Part shown: positions 6,220 through 9,248 of the stretch, piece by piece
How the letters are laid out: every line of letters begins with the position of its first letter
Position numbering within the stretch: position 1 is the stretch's first letter
DNA from: DASSWG01 sp035704905
Lineage (GTDB): Bacteria; Bacteroidota; Bacteroidia; Flavobacteriales; Flavobacteriaceae
NCBI GenBank assembly: GCA_035704905.1
Contig: DASSWN010000207.1
Coordinates: 1 to 9,248 of the forward strand
Reading direction: 5' to 3'
Length of the DNA stretch: 9,248 nucleotides
Notes under the pieces: generated by a model
Database searches by the model: none
Seen by the model: only the letters and a program-made list of their open reading frames with translations
What the model was told of the DNA's origin: nothing
Made by a program: the position numbers and the translations under genes

Positions 6220-6249
6220 GAAACAGATTTCTAAAAGGAAATCGGTTTC
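6220..6249 (+). other. Leader hairpin before the SoxB-like gene
   Basis: GAAACAGATTTC (6220-6231) and GAAATCGGTTTC (6238-6249) pair 11 of 12 around the loop TAAAAG. It ends 35 bp before the start codon and is not directly followed by a T-run, so an RNA-processing, stability or attenuation role fits better than a simple terminator. Confidence 0.55.
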
Positions 6250-6284
6250 GGTCATTATTATTTTTAAAATTAAAAAAACACCAA

Positions 6285-7940
6285 ATGAAATTGAATAAAA
6301 AATCAATCTTAGTTGGTTTGGGAGGTATGGCTATGACACTTTTTACGGCTTGCAACTTTTCTTCCGGAGCAACTTTCAACAACAAAACAACAACAAAAGA
6401 CACGTTGAGCATCACGGTTTTACAAACCGCCGATCTTCACGGACAATTGGATTCCCACCCCGAACTTTTTTGGGAAAAGGAAAAAATTGTTTTCAAAGAA
6501 CGCGGTGGTTTGGCGCATATTCAAACCCTTTTTGAAAAAGAACAGGCGAAAAACCCCGGCCGCACCATTATTGTTGATGGAGGCGATTTGATACAAGGAA
6601 GCGGATACTCGGCCCTTTCGGAAGGAAAAATTTTCCCCGAAATCATCAAAGCGATGGATTACGATTTACTGGTGCCGGGAAATTGGGAAGTGGTTTACGG
6701 GAAAAAAAGCATGCTGGAAATTTTGAACGGTTTTGACACCCCGGTCATCGCCCAAAATATGTTCCATGAGAAAACCGGTGAAGCGCTTTTTCCACCTTTT
6801 TGGATCAAAGAAATCGAAGGTATAAAATTGGGGTTTATTGGAATCAACGATCCCGATGTTCCCATTCGTCAAAATCCGGTGTTCAGTAAAGGAATTGCTT
6901 TCAGCGGAATCGATGATGGGGTAAAAGAATTGATTTCAAAAGTAAAGAACGAAAAAGAAGTCGATGTTTTGTTCCTGGTCACACACATGGGAATTTTTAA
7001 ACAAGTGAACCTTGCCAATATGGAATTGGCAAAAGAAGTGGATTACATTCTGGGGAACGATACGCACGAACGCGTGCGCGAACCAATTCAGGGAAAATAT
7101 GCAAAAGTGACCGAACCCGGTGCTTTTGGTTCGTTTGTCGGGAAATTGACGCTGCATTTTGTGGATGGAAAACTGGTGGGGGACGATTATAGCTTGCTCG
7201 ATGTGGATCCGGAAATATATCCGGCCGACCCCGAAATTCAAGCATTGGTCGATAAAGCAAAAGCGCCCTATCGGGAAAATCTGGAAACGGTGATCGGCTA
7301 TACTTCCACGCCAATATATCGGTATTTGACCGTGGAAAACCCGATGGACAATATGGTCACTGATGCCGCCCGATGGAAGACCGGGGTTGATATTTCCATT
7401 TCCAACGGGTTTCGGTTCGGCAATCCCATTGTCCCAAAAAATGGGGAACTCGCGCCAATTACCCGCGCCAATTTGTGGAACCTGCTTCCGGTGAACGAAA
7501 AAATAAAAACCGGGGAAGTAACGGGAAAACAAATCAATGATTGGCTGGAAAGGGAAATGCACAACGCGTTCGCCCAAAACCCGACCGAGCGTTTTGGCGG
7601 ATGGCTCGTGCGCTTTTCCGGAATGGAAGTGCGTTTTAACAGCCAGGCACAAAAAGGGCAACGCGTAAAATCGATTAGCGTAGATGGAGAACCCATTCAG
7701 ATGGACGAATATTACACGATTTCGGCTTGTGTCCGTCCGGGCGACCCCATTGACAACTTGTGCAGGATTCCCGATGTGAAAAATGTGGAAGTGATGGATT
7801 ATACCATTCACGATGCAGTGGAGGACTATCTGCGCGTTCACTCCCCGGTTTCCCCTGAATATGAAAAACGGGCCTTTTGCAACTATTTGGGGCGCTACTC
7901 TTTTTCCACAGTTCCCGGAACGGATTATGAGTTTCACTAA
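6285..7940 (+). CDS. SoxB-like metallophosphoesterase / 5'-nucleotidase family lipoprotein
   Basis: 551 residues. The signal peptide ends at lipobox FTAC with Cys23, so the mature protein is a lipoprotein outside the cytoplasm. The N-terminal metallophosphoesterase domain (about 42-300) shows TADLHGQ (Asp50, His52), VDGGD (97-101), GNWE (132-135, Asn133), THMG (233-236, His234) and NDTHE (258-262). The C-terminal 5'-nucleotidase domain (about 335-525) has NGFRFG (374-379) and RFGGWLVRFSGM (436-447). These align with SoxB features GFRWG and QHGGDMVRVGG rather than with the NSGGIR-type motif of nucleotidases. SoxB is the dimanganese hydrolase that releases sulfate from SoxYZ-bound sulfur. Differences are DGGDLI for DGGDTW, Asp259 where GHTH has its first His, and lipoprotein export. 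With sulfur genes on both sides, a role in sulfur oxyanion release is likely; a plain nucleotidase is the alternative. Confidence 0.85.
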   Translation: MKLNKKSILVGLGGMAMTLFTACNFSSGATFNNKTTTKDTLSITVLQTADLHGQLDSHPELFWEKEKIVFKERGGLAHIQTLFEKEQAKNPGRTIIVDGGDLIQGSGYSALSEGKIFPEIIKAMDYDLLVPGNWEVVYGKKSMLEILNGFDTPVIAQNMFHEKTGEALFPPFWIKEIEGIKLGFIGINDPDVPIRQNPVFSKGIAFSGIDDGVKELISKVKNEKEVDVLFLVTHMGIFKQVNLANMELAKEVDYILGNDTHERVREPIQGKYAKVTEPGAFGSFVGKLTLHFVDGKLVGDDYSLLDVDPEIYPADPEIQALVDKAKAPYRENLETVIGYTSTPIYRYLTVENPMDNMVTDAARWKTGVDISISNGFRFGNPIVPKNGELAPITRANLWNLLPVNEKIKTGEVTGKQINDWLEREMHNAFAQNPTERFGGWLVRFSGMEVRFNSQAQKGQRVKSISVDGEPIQMDEYYTISACVRPGDPIDNLCRIPDVKNVEVMDYTIHDAVEDYLRVHSPVSPEYEKRAFCNYLGRYSFSTVPGTDYEFH

Positions 7941-7960
7941 ACCCCGAATTTTTCATCCAC

Positions 7961-7995
7961 AAAAAAACCTGCAATTCGAAATTGCAGGTTTTTTT
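7961..7995. terminator. Bidirectional rho-independent terminator
   Basis: A perfect 16-bp stem (7961-7976 with 7980-7995) surrounds the 3-nt loop CGA. The core is CCTGCAATT/AATTGCAGG with a run of seven A on the left and seven T on the right, so it works in both directions. It lies between the converging SoxB-like and rhodanese lipoprotein genes. Confidence 0.92.
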
Positions 7996-8014
7996 CCTTT
8001 GGAACAGTTTTAGG

Positions 8015-8392
8015 TTATTTCTTCCAACTCAAATAACCTCCTTTGACATCATAGATCTTTTCGAACCCCATTTCTGCCAAAATTTTACTGGCTTTTGCGC
8101 TTCTGTTTCCACTTTTACAGAAAATATAAACCGGTTTTTCTTTGTCGAATTTCGCAAATTGCTTTTTGAAATCTTCGTCAAAAAAATTGATGTTCTCCGC
8201 TCCTTTGACACTTCCGGCGGCATATTCTTCAGGAGTGCGCACATCTACAAGGACAATATTTTCTTTTTCCGCCATTGCGGTTTTTGTTTCTTCCCAAGAA
8301 ATTAATTCTATGGTTGGGTTCTGTTGGGCTTTGCAACCGAACATTGTCGCGATTGCAAAAACTATTGCTGCTAAGAACTTTTTTGTTTTCAT
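8015..8392 (-). CDS. Single-domain rhodanese lipoprotein
   Basis: 125 residues. The signal sequence MKTKKFLAAIVFAIATMFGC ends in lipobox MFGC with Cys20, so the protein is lipid-anchored outside the cytoplasm. The rhodanese domain covers about 30-125: VDVRTPEEYAAGSVKGAENI (49-68), active loop CKSGNRS (92-98) with Cys92, and the C-terminal VKGGYLSW. Rhodaneses carry sulfane sulfur as a cysteine persulfide and pass it between thiosulfate or polysulfide and acceptor thiols. An envelope-located copy beside secreted DsrE and SoxB-like proteins suggests extracytoplasmic sulfur trafficking. It is the last gene of the minus-strand unit that begins with the sulfate exporter, but has its own exact -7 box at 8448-8455 and is separated from DsrE by a large palindrome, so it probably also has its own promoter. 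Confidence 0.93.
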   Translation of the reverse strand: MKTKKFLAAIVFAIATMFGCKAQQNPTIELISWEETKTAMAEKENIVLVDVRTPEEYAAGSVKGAENINFFDEDFKKQFAKFDKEKPVYIFCKSGNRSAKASKILAEMGFEKIYDVKGGYLSWKK

Positions 8393-8447
8393 TTTTTTGG
8401 ATGTTTAATGATGATTAAAATTATATGATTGTCCCTAATTATACCTA

Positions 8448-8455
8448 CAAATGTA
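8448..8455 (-). promoter_or_regulatory. Candidate -7 box of the rhodanese lipoprotein gene
   Basis: TACATTTG on the minus strand, an exact match to TAnnTTTG and very similar to TACATTTA before the dioxygenase gene. The expected leader is about 50 nt. The nearest upstream TTG is only 13 bp away, so the -33 element is poor. Confidence 0.45.
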
Positions 8456-8496
8456 AATTGATTTTCAGCAACTAACCTGTTTTTTAGGTGTAACCC

Positions 8497-8529
8497 AAAC
8501 CCGTCAGGTTTTCAAAACCTGACGGGTTT
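8497..8529. repeat. 33-bp near-perfect palindrome, possible terminator or intergenic repeat
   Basis: Arms of 16 bp (8497-8512 and 8514-8529) pair perfectly around a single central C. The centre is CAGGTTTTCAAAACCTG. Located 28 bp past the stop of the DsrE gene and about 105 bp upstream of the rhodanese start. The minus-strand transcript ends the hairpin in GGGTTT followed by GGGTT, not a long T-run, so termination would be imperfect. A related decayed copy is at 3809-3830. Confidence 0.8.
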
Positions 8530-8556
8530 AAAGCGCCGCCGAAAACATTCAATGCA

Positions 8557-9012
8557 TTAGGGTATAATAACGTTGTAACCCTTCGCTTGAATTTGTAAAA
8601 GACGCATAAAAGCGTTCGGCACAGGAGTAGCTCCTTCCGGAAGATCTTCTTCAGACACCCCCAACCTTTTCATCGCCGCCCGACAGATGCTGACCCTCAG
8701 TTTTGGGTGCTGGTTTTCTTCAATAATACGCGCCAGTTCCGAACCTTTTGTGAGTTCCTTTACCACATCTCCCCAAATCACGATTTCGAAATTCTCAAAA
8801 TCGATTTCGCTTGCGAGCAGTTGGTCGAAAAATCGAAACCCTCCTTTGATATGGCGTTCTTTCTGCAAACCAAGGGCCATATTCGGGGTTTTGCCCAAAT
8901 CGGCAACCACTTGTTCACTCAGCGGTTCTACTTCTTTTTGTGCCGAAACCGTCACGGAAAATACGGCAATAAATATTGTGACTACACTTTTTGCGAATGT
9001 TGTAAATTTCAT
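8557..9012 (-). CDS. Secreted DsrE-family protein
   Basis: 151 residues. A Sec signal peptide ends at VSA (residues 22-24), with cleavage before Gln25. The mature part has the DsrE-like alpha/beta pattern: FEIVIWGD (75-82), a helix with KGSELARII (89-97), then LRVSICRAAMKRLGV (105-119) with the single cysteine Cys110, and the closing strand GYNVIIP. DsrE-family proteins transfer sulfur through a conserved cysteine; here Cys110 is the only candidate and lies where small single-domain periplasmic homologues carry theirs. A signal peptide places it outside the cytoplasm, unlike classical DsrEFH. It begins 40 bp after the end of the YeiH-type sulfate exporter and is probably co-transcribed with it. 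Alternatively it may have lost sulfur chemistry and only keep the fold. Confidence 0.87.
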   Translation of the reverse strand: MKFTTFAKSVVTIFIAVFSVTVSAQKEVEPLSEQVVADLGKTPNMALGLQKERHIKGGFRFFDQLLASEIDFENFEIVIWGDVVKELTKGSELARIIEENQHPKLRVSICRAAMKRLGVSEEDLPEGATPVPNAFMRLLQIQAKGYNVIIP

Positions 9013-9052
9013 TGTTTAATGGTTTTAAAGGTTATTGTTGAAATGATTTGAT

Positions 9053-9248
9053 TTAAAAATTATTGATGATAATAATAAGTGAAAAGATAGAGACCACGAC
9101 CCAAAGCCCGGTGGCGTACAAAATTGATTTTGTTCCTACTTTCTTGATTTGCGAAAGCGAAATTCCTGAACCTATCAGAAATAGGGTGGTCACCAATAAT
9201 TGTTTGGCCACAGCAGAAATAGGTTCGTAGATAAATTGTCCTTCGGGA
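9053..9248 (-). CDS. YeiH-type putative sulfate exporter, C-terminal fragment
   Basis: Runs off the right edge; the last 64 residues and the stop are visible. They contain the membrane segment VAKQLLVTTLFLIGSGISLS, the linker QIKKVGTKSILYATG and a final hydrophobic segment LWVVVSIFSLIIIINNF. This pattern, with an amphipathic linker KKVG between the last two helices, is the C-terminal end of the UPF0324/YeiH family, annotated as putative sulfate exporters in the inner membrane. The identification rests on a short fragment but the neighbourhood (DsrE, rhodanese, SoxB-like) supports it. It would be the upstream gene of the DsrE unit, and sulfate or sulfite export would be a sensible outlet for oxidised sulfur. 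Confidence 0.72.
   Translation of the reverse strand, partial: PEGQFIYEPISAVAKQLLVTTLFLIGSGISLSQIKKVGTKSILYATGLWVVVSIFSLIIIINNF

Noticed and set aside
6936..7937. Long 333-residue open frame on the minus strand inside the SoxB-like gene
   Set aside because: It is antisense to a gene with clear family motifs and has no recognisable domain; a composition shadow.

Overview
The window looks like the chromosome of a marine-type member of the Flavobacteriaceae (Bacteroidota). The gene content fits (DUF3276 PUR-like protein, lipoproteins, leucine-dehydrogenase-type enzyme), the DNA is AT-rich with weak Shine-Dalgarno signals, and several upstream regions carry the Bacteroidota -7 box TAnnTTTG. I cannot name a genus from sequence alone.

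Layout. Positions 1-143 (-) hold the N-terminus of a Glu/Leu/Phe/Val dehydrogenase, divergent from an ABC exporter (364-2118, +) that is followed by a DUF3276 PUR-family nucleic-acid-binding protein (2192-2575, +). The rest, about 2.8 kb to the end, is a sulfur-metabolism island. A minus-strand unit encodes a CstB/Blh-like persulfide dioxygenase-rhodanese fusion (4022-5359), then a split YeeE/YedE-type sulfur-compound transporter (3216-3773 and 2796-3212). Divergent from it, across a 460-bp regulatory gap, lie a small secreted orphan protein (5820-6167) and a SoxB-like lipoprotein of the 5'-nucleotidase superfamily (6285-7940). Converging on these is a second minus-strand set: the C-terminus of a YeiH-type putative sulfate exporter (9053 to the window edge), a secreted DsrE-family protein (8557-9012) and a rhodanese lipoprotein (8015-8392).

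How the parts may work together (inference). YeeE/YedE proteins import thiosulfate or related sulfur compounds. The dioxygenase-rhodanese fusion oxidises persulfide and handles thiosulfate in the cytoplasm. The rhodanese and DsrE proteins carry sulfane sulfur outside the cytoplasmic membrane. The SoxB-like lipoprotein would hydrolyse an oxidised sulfur conjugate, and the YeiH-type protein would export the resulting oxyanion. No soxA, X, Y, Z, C or D is visible, so the SoxB homologue appears to work in a non-canonical context.

Non-coding structure is unusually rich. Two REP-like elements (3877-4011 and 5447-5547) each hold two inverted copies of a CCCTAAAGGG-containing core, and each core sits in the loop of a stem whose sequence differs from copy to copy. 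A perfect 14-bp palindrome and an imperfect second copy 32 bp away sit between the divergent sulfur units. A bidirectional terminator separates the converging units at 7961-7995, and a 33-bp near-perfect palindrome lies at 8497-8529.
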